A DNA stretch of 64,000 bases from Portulaca oleracea (taxonomy: Eukaryota > Streptophyta > Magnoliopsida > Caryophyllales > Portulacaceae), in contig CM055870.1 in NCBI GenBank assembly GCA_029582165.1, positions 14,800,832 through 14,864,831 on the forward strand, given 5' to 3'. The notes beneath the pieces were generated by a model that worked only from the letters and a program-made list of their open reading frames with translations, did not search any database and was not told the DNA's origin. Positions 22,480-33,701 of the stretch are shown here, piece by piece. The position numbers and the translations under genes were made by a program. The first letter of the stretch is position 1. Every line of letters starts with the position of its first letter.

Positions 22480-24107
22480 CAGATAGAGTACTATTGTTTA
22501 TCTGGGGTCCTAGGTACCCAACCACTACACCTACTACCGGGTCCATTCTGAATGACTCTTTAACTTAATAATGTAGTACTGCCAGTTATTTTTTTACTCT
22601 TCATCAGTCCCAAATTCTTCTTGCCAAAAAAGAAATAACACTAAAAAAGGTCACTCATTGACTGTTATTAAAAAAGTCATCATTCTCATAGTAATGGATT
22701 CACAATGGAATTGGAAAGGCAGAAGTTTTCAGACAGATAAATGATAATGACATTTGAGACTTTTTACCAATCATTTATAATTATAAAATTGTAAGACGAA
22801 CGTGAGTCACATTCTTTCTTGGATGCTAGTTAATAGTTATCCTTCACTGTTGTTGGTTAGCCCCATATATCTTGCAATGATGGTAATTGGTAATGCATTA
22901 TTTCCCACTTGCGTCTTGTAATTATGTGAAATTGGAACCCCACCAAACTCGTCCTCTTTCATCCCATCACGCGCGTCACGTGCATGAGCTCGGAGGGTAG
23001 TGCTTTCTCCGTAGACCCAGACCAGACCGGACCGGATCGAGAAAATGGATAGTCCGACCAGACTCAGACCAATTGGACCGAGAAATTAGTGTTTAATTAT
23101 ACTTAGTAGTACTAGTTCGTATAATTAGTTTATTGTCACAAATTCCGTAATTCATTAGTAACAAATTAATAGTAATAGATTATTTAAAAAAAATCTGGTG
23201 GCAGTTGTTTTCGATTAGGAAATTGTGCTGAAGATTAATTTGCTTAAAAATTAACTAATGGAAATAATGTCTTTTACAATTGACCACATTGATTAGGCAT
23301 GTCATATCTATAAGTTGAAATTTGAAAAATTAAAAGTAATAATATGACGGGTGTTCAAAGGTAAATACACAATAATAATTAGGAAATTTGTATTTTTGAA
23401 AGAATCTTATGAGTTGATTCAAAGGAAACGACACAATAATAATTATGTTTAATTATGGTGAGTGTATGATTTGAAAAATATTAAAAAAATTATATTTATG
23501 AGATAAAATATATATTGGATTTGATTTTAATTAAATTGTGTATATGTCAAAAATATAAATCAGGTTAACCGGTCCAACCTGAATCTTTTAGGGTTTGGAC
23601 CGAGGACCGACCCGAAAACCCTAAACAATAAATATTACGGACCACAGACCTAACCGAACATAACTGAGTTAGTTCGGGCCATGTCCGAGTAGGGCAGGGT
23701 TACGGGTTTTTTCGGACCCAGACCGGAATATGCACACCCCTAACCCTACTAGACCCCTTCCTATATTTCACCATCGAGCTTTTGGAGTATTGAAAAAAAT
23801 GTATAAAACATTTGCCACCGGAGAAATTGATTGTTGAATACATTTAGTGATCATATCATAGCTTATTATAAAAATGATTGTGAGTTTCGGGACAAAACAC
23901 TTATAATGACTTATCATAGTGTAAAAACAATATTAATTATCACAGTTCAAACTGAAATAATGTGAATTTTAGGACAAGGTACTTGAAAGGTACTTGGTAA
24001 ATGACTTATCATAGTGTAAAATCAATATTATCACTTTTTAAATTGAAAACAAATTGATATAAGTAATTTCTATAAAGAAAATACCTAAACACCACATATA
24101 AATAGGA
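22480..24107. other. Gene-free stretch with a CCGG-rich fragment resembling a non-autonomous hAT element
   Basis: Clusters of CCGACC, GGACCG and ACCGG words at about 23015-23085 and 23560-23740 flank AT-rich DNA. The right cluster ends GGAATATGCACACCCC, like the GGGGTGTGCA ends of many plant hAT-type non-autonomous elements. A matching left end is not clear. Otherwise I see nothing but short duplications (ATGACTTATCATAGTG at about 23910 and 24001). Confidence 0.35.
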
Positions 24108-24707
24108 GTTTTTTGCATTTTGGACCCCGAAGTATAGGGGTATTTAATTTCTGGACCCTTGGTTTTCATTGTTTATTTTTGGGACCCTAAAGTTTATGGT
24201 TGAATAAAAAAGGACCTTAAAGTTTGTAGTTCGAAAAAAAAGGCTCATGTACTATTTATCTTTTTCTTCCCATGTTTGAATTTATCTTTCAATTAGCGTC
24301 AAATATCATGACTAAGGTTAAAACTGATATTGAAGTTGTAATACACCTCTCTTATTCATGTCGGAACTAATTAGACCCTATTGTAATGCACCTTTCTCAT
24401 TCATGCCGGAAATACTTAGACCCTGGGTACTTGAGGGTCTAATTAGTTCCGACATTAATAAAAGAAGTGTGTTATAGCTTCAATATCAGTCTTAACCTTA
24501 CTCCTAAACTTTGGCGCTAATTGAAAGATAAATTAAAACATGAAAAGAAAAAGAAAAACAGGACACGAGCATTTTTTTTCAAACTACAAACTTTAAGGTA
24601 ATTTTTTATTCAAATATAAACTTTAGGGTTCTAAAAATAAACAATGAAAACCAAGGGTCCAGAAATTAAATACCCCTTTACTTCGGGGTCCAAAATGCAA
24701 ATAACCC
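24108..24707. mobile_element. Foldback MITE with long terminal inverted repeats
   Basis: The left arm (TTTGCATTTTGGACCCCGAA... from about 24112) and the right arm reversed (TTTGCATTTTGGACCCCGAA... from about 24702) match for well over 100 bases, and looser complementarity continues inward. The centre holds a second inverted pair, GTCGGAACTAATTAGACCC (24359) and GGGTCTAATTAGTTCCGAC (24434). A shorter relative lies at 56043-56555 in permease copy 2. I could not settle the target duplication. Confidence 0.85.
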
Positions 24708-25559
24708 ATAGCATATAATTGTAATTTTATCCATAAATTTTTTAAATTTTTTTAAAAGAAATATTGTAAATATGCCTAACGGGCAAGACTCAAGAGTCGA
24801 TTTGATTAAGGTGTTACTTGTGTTCAATTAGATACTTAATCCTGTACAATTGATAATTAATTATAACTATTAAAAATTCAACATAAATAATTATTATAAG
24901 TATTAATTTGATATTAAAGTATTATATCGTTCTAAATCAAGATTCAGATCATCATCCTATATTATTAACTAGTGTATCAACGAGCTAGGGAGAGATAACA
25001 AATATTTAATAGGTATGCCGATTCTTATATTCTTATTTTTAAAAAATTAAATTAATTTAAGCTTAAAGTAAGTATTCATGCACATGTGTTACATGCTATA
25101 TTTTTTATTATACCCTGATGGCCTGCTTAAACAATGACAAGGAATATCTTCATTTTGTAAAAACTATTTTTAAGCCTCCATGTTTCTAATATATATTTTA
25201 AATTTACTCTATAGTTTATGTTAACAATTGTTGAAGAACAAATCTAATGATTTAGACATGTTTCTTGCGAGATTTTGATGGAAAGTTACTTGAAGATGTT
25301 TATTTTTAAACTCGTTAGAAACAGGTTCAAATTTTCATATTTATCCCCTAACAGTTAAATGTGCACCATACAAAAAATATATTTTAGAAAGGGAAATTGG
25401 AAAATAATAATCCAAACTTTGGGGGTATTAGAAAAAAAAAAACTAAACTTACAACTTTGTTATTGATGAGCTAAACTTTAATCTCTACTATTTTTAGTAT
25501 CCATCACCTAGTTAAACACATTCGAAAAATGATGTGGTGGTAGCAATATTACACACCAA
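24708..25559. other. Gene-free stretch
   Basis: AT-rich sequence with no open frame of note and no repeat that I recognise. Confidence 0.6.
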
Positions 25560-27445
25560 CTATACATTGATCTAAACTACAATGCTCATAAGCTAATATA
25601 TGAATGCTTATAAATCAGTAGATGAATGTTCATAACCTCTAACACGAATGCTCATACCCTGACGTTTTTACTACAATGCTCATAAACTTAAATTAAAATG
25701 TTCATAAACTAGTATATAAATGCTCACAAACCTAAACTATCATGCTCATAGACCATTATATAAATGCTTATAAACCTAAACTACCATGCTCATAAAACTA
25801 AACTTGAATGTTCATAAGTCCAAACTAATAATAATTACAGTTAAATCAACTAAAAAAGATAATTATTGATAAATATAAAAATAATAACTATAATTCTATC
25901 AATTCAAAAATAGTAAATGAAATTACATTCATTAAATTATATAAAATAATCATTGGCATGAATAAATAAAAATTGATAGGGAAGTTTTTGTGCTCTCGGG
26001 ATCCCATCGATATCAAACAACTGTCAATGTACGTGGCCCAATTGTTGAAATAGTGAAATCCAAAAACATTGTTTTAATTTTGTAATCATTTTTGGATTTG
26101 CCCCAATATTTAGTTTGGTTAGATTGAAATAGTACGTATAGTAATGAGCATAACTATTTTATGCTATGAGCATTGTTTGTTTATTTTACGAGCATTGTTT
26201 TTGTAGGTTATGAGTATAGGTGTTTAAATCCATGAGCATAATAGTTTAATGTAATGAGTATTGTTTTTATAGGTTATGAGCATTGTAGTTCAACTTTAAT
26301 GAGCATTTTGTGTGTTTATGTTATGAGCATTATTTTTGTGTACGCATATTAGTTTAGTTTGATGTGTATTGTTTATAATTTTATGAGCATTGTTGTTGTA
26401 GGTTATGAACATAGGTATTTAGATTCATGAGCATAATAGGTTTAAGTAATGAGCATAGTCGTTACAACTTATGAGCATTGGAGTTCAGTTGTGATGAGCA
26501 TTTGTGTGTTCATGTTATGAGCATTGTTTGTGTACGCATAGTAGTTAAGCTTGATGTGCATTGTTATAATTTTGTGATAATTGTGGTTTAATGTTACGAG
26601 CATAGGTGTTCAGCTTGATGAGCATAATGGTTTTATTTAATGAGCATTGTTGTTATATGTTATGAGCATTCTTGTTATGCTTGATGAACATTGTGGATTT
26701 ATGTTATGAGCATTGTTGTCGTAAGTTATGAACATAGGTGTTCAGCTTGATGTGCATAATAATTTCATATAATGAACATTGTTGTTATAAGTTATGAGCA
26801 TTGTAGTTAAGTCTGATGAGCATTGTGGTTTTATATGATGAACATTGTTGTTGTAAGTTATGAGCATAGGTGTTCAACTTGATGAGCATAATGGTTTTAT
26901 TTAATGAGCATTGTTATTATAGGTTATGAGCATTCTAGTTCTGCTCGATGAGCATTATGAATTTATGTTATGAGCATTGTTGTCATAAGTTATGAGCATA
27001 GGTGTTCGGCTTGATGTCCATAATAGTTTAATATAATGAACATTGTTGTTATTAGTTATGAGCATTGTAGTTAAGTCTGATGAGCATTGTGGTTTTATGT
27101 GTTGAACATTGTTGTTGTAAGTTATGAGCATAGGTGTTCAACTTGATGAGCATAATGATTTTATTTAATGAGCATTGTTATTATAAGTTATGAGCATTCT
27201 AGTTCTACTTGATGAGCATTGTGGATTTATATTATGAGCATTGTTGTCGTAAGTTATGAACATAGGTGTTCAGCTTGATGTGCATAATAGATTCATATAA
27301 TGAACATTATTGTTATAAGTTATGAGCATTATAGTTAAATCTGATGAGCATTGCGGTTTTATGTGATGAACATTGTTGTTGCAAGTTATGAGCATAGGTG
27401 TTCATCTTGATGTGCATAATAGTTTCATGTAATGAGCATTGTTAT
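25560..27445. repeat. Degenerate minisatellite of ATGAGCAT words, inverted in its left part
   Basis: From 26140 to 27445 I count about 37 exact ATGAGCAT plus many one-base variants (ATGAACAT, ATGTGCAT, ACGAGCAT), spaced mostly about 24 bases. At 25580-25830 the same word appears reversed (ATGCTCAT, ATGTTCAT, ATGCTTAT). An unrelated core of about 300 bases separates the two orientations. A higher-order period of exactly 264 bases is seen between the anchors TGTTGTC at 26714, 26978 and 27242. All frames contain stops. Confidence 0.9.
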
Positions 27446-27682
27446 TATAGGCTGTGACCATTTATTTTTTATTCTTCGGACCCGATTTTGATCGAATTTA
27501 ACTTTGTTCGAATGTCAAATCCGGTCTGACTTGAAAAAAATTTGGTATGTACATTAATTTCTCACCCGAATTTTATTATTGACCAAATTTGATCAAACTT
27601 ACTTGAATCCAAATTTTTGCTAATGCTAGTTGGAAATTTAAAATTAAAAAAAATGGGGGAGGCCCCTAGGTGCACCATGCTA

Positions 27683-27700
27683 TGTGCTCCCGGGAGCACA
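27683..27700. repeat. Perfect 18-bp palindrome
   Basis: TGTGCTCCCGGGAGCACA is its own reverse complement. A related broken word, TGTGCTCTCGGGATCCCA, is at about 25989 in the core of the minisatellite. Function unknown; it may mark the end of a mobile element. Confidence 0.7.
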
Positions 27701-27899
27701 ATCCACCCACTGCTTTTTTTGTGTGAATGTTAGAGTGCTAATATAATATGATATGGAAGGATTATGAAAAGTTCAAAATAATAAAACATATATTTATAAT
27801 AATTTAAATATATTTATTTTTAGAGTGATTTAAGTAAATTTAAAATAATAATAATTATTGTAATTTAAAATACTTATCAGTTTTAAAATATCAATTCAC

Positions 27900-28169
27900 T
27901 CATTTTGGAAAGAAAAAATGTAGGTTGTAGCAAACAAATTCCTCAGCTTTTTTGGCCAACTGTACGTGCGTGTAAAAGTAAGACTGCTTATAAGGAAGTT
28001 TACCAATAACCTGCTCCAATTGCTGTGAAATGAGAGCGACCTTCCTAGCATGATTCACATGAATCCACCCTTTTTGTGACGCCTCTTGCAAGTTTGGCCA
28101 ATCATGTACACTATGCAGTATGTACCAATCAAGACGCATTGAATTCGATTGGTACTGTATTGTATTCAT
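27900..28169 (-). CDS. Hypothetical short ORF or exon relic
   Basis: An 89-codon frame with ordinary-looking composition (for example MRLDWYILHSVHDWPNLQ and LEQVIGKLPYKQSYFYTH), unlike the AT-driven frames around it. I do not recognise it. It has no visible promoter or splice partner, so it may be a captured or decayed exon or a chance frame. Confidence 0.2.
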   Translation of the reverse strand: MNTIQYQSNSMRLDWYILHSVHDWPNLQEASQKGWIHVNHARKVALISQQLEQVIGKLPYKQSYFYTHVQLAKKAEEFVCYNLHFFFPK

Positions 28170-28419
28170 TTTACACTACGCAATTTGATGATTAGATTGT
28201 TGTTTGGTTAATTATTGAATTTCTTTGTTATTGTTTTCATTTCACTACGCAATTTGTTGATTTGATTGTAATTGTTTGCTTAATTTTTGAAGCAAACTAT
28301 AATAAATATAGTCAGTCTATATTGGACGGGAAAGTTTTTGTCACAAAATATTATTGTAAAGTGACTTTTGCTAGCAAAATTATAAGTATCTTGACTAAAG
28401 TTGATTCATAATCATATTG

Positions 28420-28770
28420 ATTTTTCACCTAAATCATTTAAAAAAAATTAAATATAACCATTATAAGGATATATTTCATTACTTTAAGGGTTATACGATT
28501 TATAAGCTATAGAAAAATATTTATTTATTTATATTTTTTCGTAAATATAAAGTTATGCATAAAATGTACATTATCTTGTATAGTTGATAAAATAAGGCTC
28601 TTATTTATATTTGTTAACCTAGCTAATAAGTGTTATACTCTTATAATTGATAAATATATATAATTACTACAAACAATATTAACAAAAGTTACAAAAATAT
28701 GAATTATGGGCAATTCAAGATGTCTATCAAACATTTTGATGCAAGACATATATCATTGTAGTTTACTATT
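28420..28770 (-). repeat. Dispersed repeat, copy 2 (inverted relative to 19445-19860)
   Basis: Reversed, this reads through TGTACATTTTATGCATAACTTT and TAAATAAATAAATATTTTTC in the same order as 19445-19860. The two copies sit about 9 kb apart in opposite orientation around permease copy 1 and the minisatellite. Confidence 0.6.
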
Positions 28771-29121
28771 AAATAAATAATTATTATGACTTTTGATATC
28801 ATCTTTTTCTTTATGGATGTGATTTTTTTAAGAATTAATGATCCGTACTTATAAGGGTATCCCACGTCGAATTAATAACAATGGAGGGTCACTGATCTCG
28901 GGTCGCTTTTCGGGCCTCCAATCGACTATTTTGGGGTGCAATTAATCGTTATGCAAGGGTTGGGATTAAGCCATGAAACAAGAATGGAGGGCACAGGAGA
29001 AGGAGAAAGAAGCCAAGGTCAACGAATGATACATCAACCCCCATAGTTATGGGTCACCAGGACCCTCCCAAGTCCCTCCACAAGGGCTCTGGATTTTCAG
29101 CATGCTACTAACAAGTCGGGT
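28771..29121. other. Gene-free stretch before the second Copia array
   Basis: No gene seen. The last five bases, CGGGT, are the left target duplication of the array that follows. Confidence 0.5.
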
Positions 29122-29902
29122 TGTTGGGTTTTGTGGCCCATTGGATCTTCGATAGGTTCCAGAACGAGAAAGAAGCGGGAACGAGAGGGACGCCACCAGC
29201 GTCATATTAACGCTATCAACGCCTACTTGCAAGCTAGCAGGGGGTCTTTCGACGCTAGCAGGGGGTTATGTGGACACTGATAGCGTCACGTCCAGAGAGC
29301 CTCATATGCTCGACGCTGCCAGCGGGGGACAGACGCTCCCAGCGTCTAGTCTTTTTTCAGCGCCGACGAATCGTTTCGTCTTTATTATTTAGGTTATTTG
29401 TAATTTAACATAGTTTTCCTTCTCTCATTATTAGTATAAATATTATACATGTATCTCCACCATAATTATGACCCGGCGCACGGCGCTTTACGTCGTCGAG
29501 TACGGCGAACAATGATCGAGTTATAGAGAGTCAGAGAGGGAGAAACTATTGAGAGGGAAAAAGGTCTCACCAATATGTTCGATCCTAATTGTATCCCGAG
29601 ATAGAAAGATTGTGAGTTGTGAGGGAGAGACATTTTTGTTTTAATCTCCTTTGTTGTGGATCGCATCATACCCTGTGATAGTGATCGGGTTGTACTCCTT
29701 TCTCATAGTGGATTGTTTTCTGGCTGTCGCAGTCCATGGGTTTTTCTCTGAGTTCTTCGGTTACCCACGTAAACCTGTGGTTGTGTTCTTTTATCGCTCC
29801 TCTTATTTTGTTCCTGAATTTTGTCGTAATTTCCGTCATCTCAATTCGATTTTTTTATATTCACTTCCGCTTTTACCTTGCTATTTTATATTTTCTATAA
29901 CA
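29122..29902 (+). repeat. Copia LTR A
   Basis: A 781-bp LTR from TGTTGGGTTTTGTGG to TTTTCTATAACA, followed by a primer site at 29905-29916 (TGGTATCAGAGC). It contains short words repeated around GACGCTAGCAGGGGGT and CCAGCG. Confidence 0.88.
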
Positions 29903-30652
29903 AGTGGTATCAGAGCAAGGGGGATATGGCTACAATCATGAAGTGCGAAATTCTAAAATTCGAGGGAACAGGGAGACTGTAGTTGAAGGCGGTGATGAGT
30001 CAGCTCGGGGTAAGGGATGTTGAGTATCCCTACACGAAGACTGATGTAACGATGAGCGACGAGAACTTCAAAAAGGGTTAAAGAAAGAGAAACAGGGAAG
30101 TCTGAGTTCGAGGGGGAGCAAGTTGCTGCTCAAACAGTTCAGGTTGATGAGCTTGATGTTCCTCATGTGGAGGAAGAACCCCGCATGGCAAGGGACCGTC
30201 CCCAGAGGGAGATCAGGAGACCAACACGATATACTGAAGATTGGGTGCACAAGAAGAGCCATGTAGAGAGTAACTGTTGGAGAAATATGAAAGACCAAAA
30301 GCAGGGTAGTAAGGATAACCGCACCAAAACTGGTATTGGAAACTGTGTTGAGGTTAACGGTTGCAGGTACGAAACAGAAGATGGTGTCCCAAAAACGCGC
30401 AGGGGTTCCATGGTTCGGATGAAGAGAGCCAGGAAGGGTAGCCTATACACCCTACAGGAGTCTACGGTGACGAGAACTGCAGAGGCAGTCTCAAACAGCA
30501 CATGTGGTCTCAACCATGCATCCAGACAGCGATATGTGATGTTTACCGCTTGAGTGCTCTGTAGGGCTACGCCCTATGGAGGGGCGTGTTGATAGCGACA
30601 GTCAAGATGTTTATCTGGACCGATGGCTTGGATCATAGTCCAAGGTGGAGTT

Positions 30653-31293
30653 TGTTGGGTTTTGTGGCCCATTGGATCCTCGGTGGGGTCCACAACGAGA
30701 GAAGAAGCGAGAATGAGAGGGACGCCACCATTGCCATATTGACGCTACAAGCGCCTACTTGCAAGGAGACGCTAGCAGGGGGTCTTTGGACGCTAGCAGG
30801 GGGTCATGTGGACACTATTAGTATAAATATTATACATGTATCTCCACCATAATTACGACCCGGCGCACGGCGCTTGACGTCGTCGAGTACGACGAACAAT
30901 GATCGAGTTATAGAGAGTTAGAGAGGGAGAAAATATTGAGAGGGAAAAAGGTCTCACCAATATTTTCGATCCCAATTGTATCCCGAGAGAGAAAAATTGT
31001 GAGTTGTGAGGGAGAGACATTTCTGTTGTAATCTCTTTTGTTGTGGATCGCAACACACCCTGTGATAGTGATCGGGTTGTACTCCTCCTTTCTCATAGTG
31101 GATTGTTTTCTGGCTGTCGCCGTCCGTGGGTTTTTCTCCAAGTTCTTCGGTTTCCCACGTAAACCTTGTGGTTGTGTTCTTTTATCACTTCTCTTATTTT
31201 GTTCCTGAATTTTATCGTAATCTCCGTCATCTCAATTCGATTTTTTTATATTCGCTTCCGCTGTTACGTTGTTATCTTATATTTTCTCTAACA
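30653..31293 (+). repeat. Copia LTR B, internally deleted
   Basis: Same ends as LTR A, but 641 bp. About 140 bp are missing between GGACACT and ATTAGTATAAAT, relative to LTRs A and C. The following primer site is mutated (TGGTATCAGAAC, 31296-31307). Confidence 0.85.
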
Positions 31294-32035
31294 AGTGGTA
31301 TCAGAACAAGGGGGATATGGCTACAATCATGAAGTGCGAAATTCTAAAATTCGAGGGAACAGGGAGACTGTAGTTGAAGGCGGTGATGAGTTAGCTCAGG
31401 GTAAGGGATGTTGAGTATCCCTACACGAAGACTGATGTAACGATGAGCGACGAGAACTTCAAAAAGGGTTAAAGAAAGAGAACCAGGGCAGTCTGAGTTC
31501 GAGGGGGAGCAAGTTGCTGCTCAAACAGTTCAGGTTGATGAGCTTGATGTTCCTCATGTGGAGGAAGAACCCCGCATGGCAAGGGACCGTCCCCGGAGGG
31601 ACATCAGGAGACCAGCACGGTATACTGAAGATTGGGTGCACAAGAAGAGAGAGTAACTGTTGGAGAAATATGAAAGACTAGGAGCAGGGTAGTAAGGATA
31701 ACCGTACGAAAACTGGTATTGCAAACTGTGTTGAGGTTAACGGTTGTAGTTACAAAACAGAAGATGGTGTCCCAAAAGCGCGCAAGGGTTCCATGGTTTG
31801 GATGAAGAGAGCCTGGAAGGGCAGCCTATACACGCTACAGGGGTCTACAGTGACGAGAACTGCAGAGGCAGTCTCAAACATCACAGGTGGTCTCAAACAG
31901 GCATCAAGACTGCAGTATGTGACGTTTATCGCTTGAGTGCTCTATAGGGCTACGCCCTGTGGAGGGGCATGTTGATAGCAACAGTCAAGATGTTTATCTG
32001 GACCGATGGCTCGGATCATGGTCCAAGGTGGAGTT

Positions 32036-32816
32036 TTTTGGGTTTTGTGGCCCATTGGATCCTCGGTGGGGTCCAGAACGAGAGGGACGCCACCATTGCC
32101 ATATTGACGCTACCAGCGCCTACTTGCAAGGAGACTCTACCAGGGGGTCTTTGGACGCTAGCAGAGGGTCATGTGGACACTGATAGCGTCACGTCCAGTG
32201 AGCCTCACATGCTCGACGCTGCCAGCGGGGAACAGACGCTCCCAGCGTCTGGTCTTTTTTCAGCGGCGGCGGATTGTTTCGTCTTTATTATTTAGGTTAT
32301 TTGTAATTTAACCTAGTTTTCCTTCTCTCACTATTAGTATAAATATTATACATGTATCTCCACCATAATTACGACCCGGCGCACGGGCGCACGGCGCTTG
32401 ACGTCGTCGAGTACGGCGAACAATGATCGAGTTATAGAGAGTTAGAGAGGGAGAAAATATTGAGAGGGAAAAAGGTCACACCAATATTTTCGATCCCAAT
32501 TGTATCCCGAGAGAGAAAAATTGTGAGTTGTGAGGGAGAGACATTTGTGTTGTAATCTCCTTTGTTGTGGATCGCATCACACCCTGTGATAGTGATCGGG
32601 TTGTACTCCTTTTTTCTTATAGTGGATTGTTTTCTGGCTGTCACCGTTCGTGGGTTTTTTTCCGAGTTCTTCGGTTTCCCACGTAAACCTTGTGGTTGTG
32701 TTCTTTTATCACTCCTCTTATTTTGTTCCTGAATTTTATCTAATCTCCGTCATCTCAATTCAATTTTTTTATATTCGCTTCCGCTGTTACGTTGTTATCT
32801 TATATTTTCTCTAACA
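32036..32816 (+). repeat. Copia LTR C
   Basis: A 781-bp LTR with the first bases mutated (TTTTGGG for TGTTGGG) and the end TTCTCTAACA. The target duplication CCGGT follows. Confidence 0.85.
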
Positions 32817-32821
32817 CCGGT

Positions 32822-32937
32822 CAACATGGGAAGAAAGAGATGAGCTAAAGGAGAAGGAAGTGTATGACACAGTCATGCCCTTCCTGTGCACGAGCTTGGT
32901 AAGCCTTAAAACCAAGAATAAGATGAGATCGTGTTGA
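32822..32937 (+). pseudogene. Possible C-terminus of a Ty3/Gypsy polyprotein (chromodomain tail)
   Basis: The frame STWEERDELKEKEVYDTVMP resembles the ATWE-x-E/D-x-(L/M) motif that closes plant chromoviral polyproteins. It then runs to a TGA at 32935. The upstream part is disrupted by the Copia array. Short and tentative. Confidence 0.35.
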
Positions 32938-33701
32938 CACGATCTTCGTGCCACCCTTTCCAGAGGATGGAGCACGATCATGGCAAATGCGACTCCACAA
33001 GTAGGATTTGGACAAAATCAAGTGCCACGATCGTACCGCCTTGTGGCATGATCGTGCCATCTACAACAGTTCAGGTTTTCATCCACAATGTTCCCTTTGC
33101 TTTTGGCTTTGGGTTTTATATGTAATTACCCTTCTACCCCTTCCCTTAGTTCTACTGTACCCTTCCCCAATAAGAATTATGATTATAGTTATGTCTTTAG
33201 CGGTCATTAGTGGGTTTCTTGGAGAACATTCTCCCTATTTTCCCCTATTTAAACTTTGTTTCTAGAGTTGTAAAAGGGACTTTTTTGTTGATTTGAGAAT
33301 ATAAATGATATTAGTGGGTATTTGAAAACCCTTCTGCAAAAGTCTCTTACTTCTTTATCCATTGATTGAGTACCTCCTTTAGAGCTTCACTGGTAATCTT
33401 GCTTTACATCAAGTTTGGTGAAGGTTTATTCATGGTGATTCAAGTGAGTTGCTGGTGGAACTTCCTTTAGGCAACCATTTGATGATCTAGTTTTACAATG
33501 GTGGGATTCATTCAACTTAAAAGTGTAGTCACATAATCTTCTTTGTTTTCCTTGATCATTTTGTTGATCAAAACATCAAAATAGCTAGTTTAGGTTAATG
33601 AGTTTTAAGATAGGCATCCTTATCATTCCTAGGTGTCATGTGGTCCTTGGGGCTCAATCTCAATACATCATAGGTTCTACCACAATCGTGCATGCATCAA
33701 A
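32927..33701 (+). repeat. Probable Gypsy LTR with palindromic words
   Basis: After the polyprotein tail come GATCGTGT-TG-ACACGATC (perfect 8-bp arms) and several CACGATC/GATCGTG words to about 33060. The end CATGCATCA is followed at 33702 by TTGGCATCAGAGCC, a one-base variant of the tRNA-Met primer site. The left boundary is uncertain. Confidence 0.4.

Larger units (their letters stand above)
29122..32816 (+). mobile_element. Tandem Copia derivative: LTR-internal-LTR-internal-LTR
   Basis: Three LTRs (29122-29902, 30653-31293, 32036-32816) alternate with two 0.75-kb internal parts. The flanks CGGGT (29117-29121) and CCGGT (32817-32821) look like one target duplication with a single mismatch, so the complex behaves as one insertion. 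Each internal part splices together scraps of a Copia polyprotein: a gag start (MATIMKCEILKFEG) with the same in-frame TAG, a linker like that between integrase and RT (QVDELDVPHVEEEPRMARD), and a pre-integrase scrap (GSLYTLQESTVTRTAEA). It ends in a CCAAGGTGGAG purine tract. It is a strongly deleted, non-autonomous derivative. Confidence 0.85.

Noticed and set aside
25560..27445. CRISPR-like regular spacing
   Set aside because: The repeated word is only 8 bases, spacers are themselves repetitive, the repeats are degenerate and the DNA is from a plant.
30167..30553. 128-codon frame in the second Copia array
   Set aside because: It is a fusion of short pol scraps in an internally deleted element and is disrupted in the sister copy.
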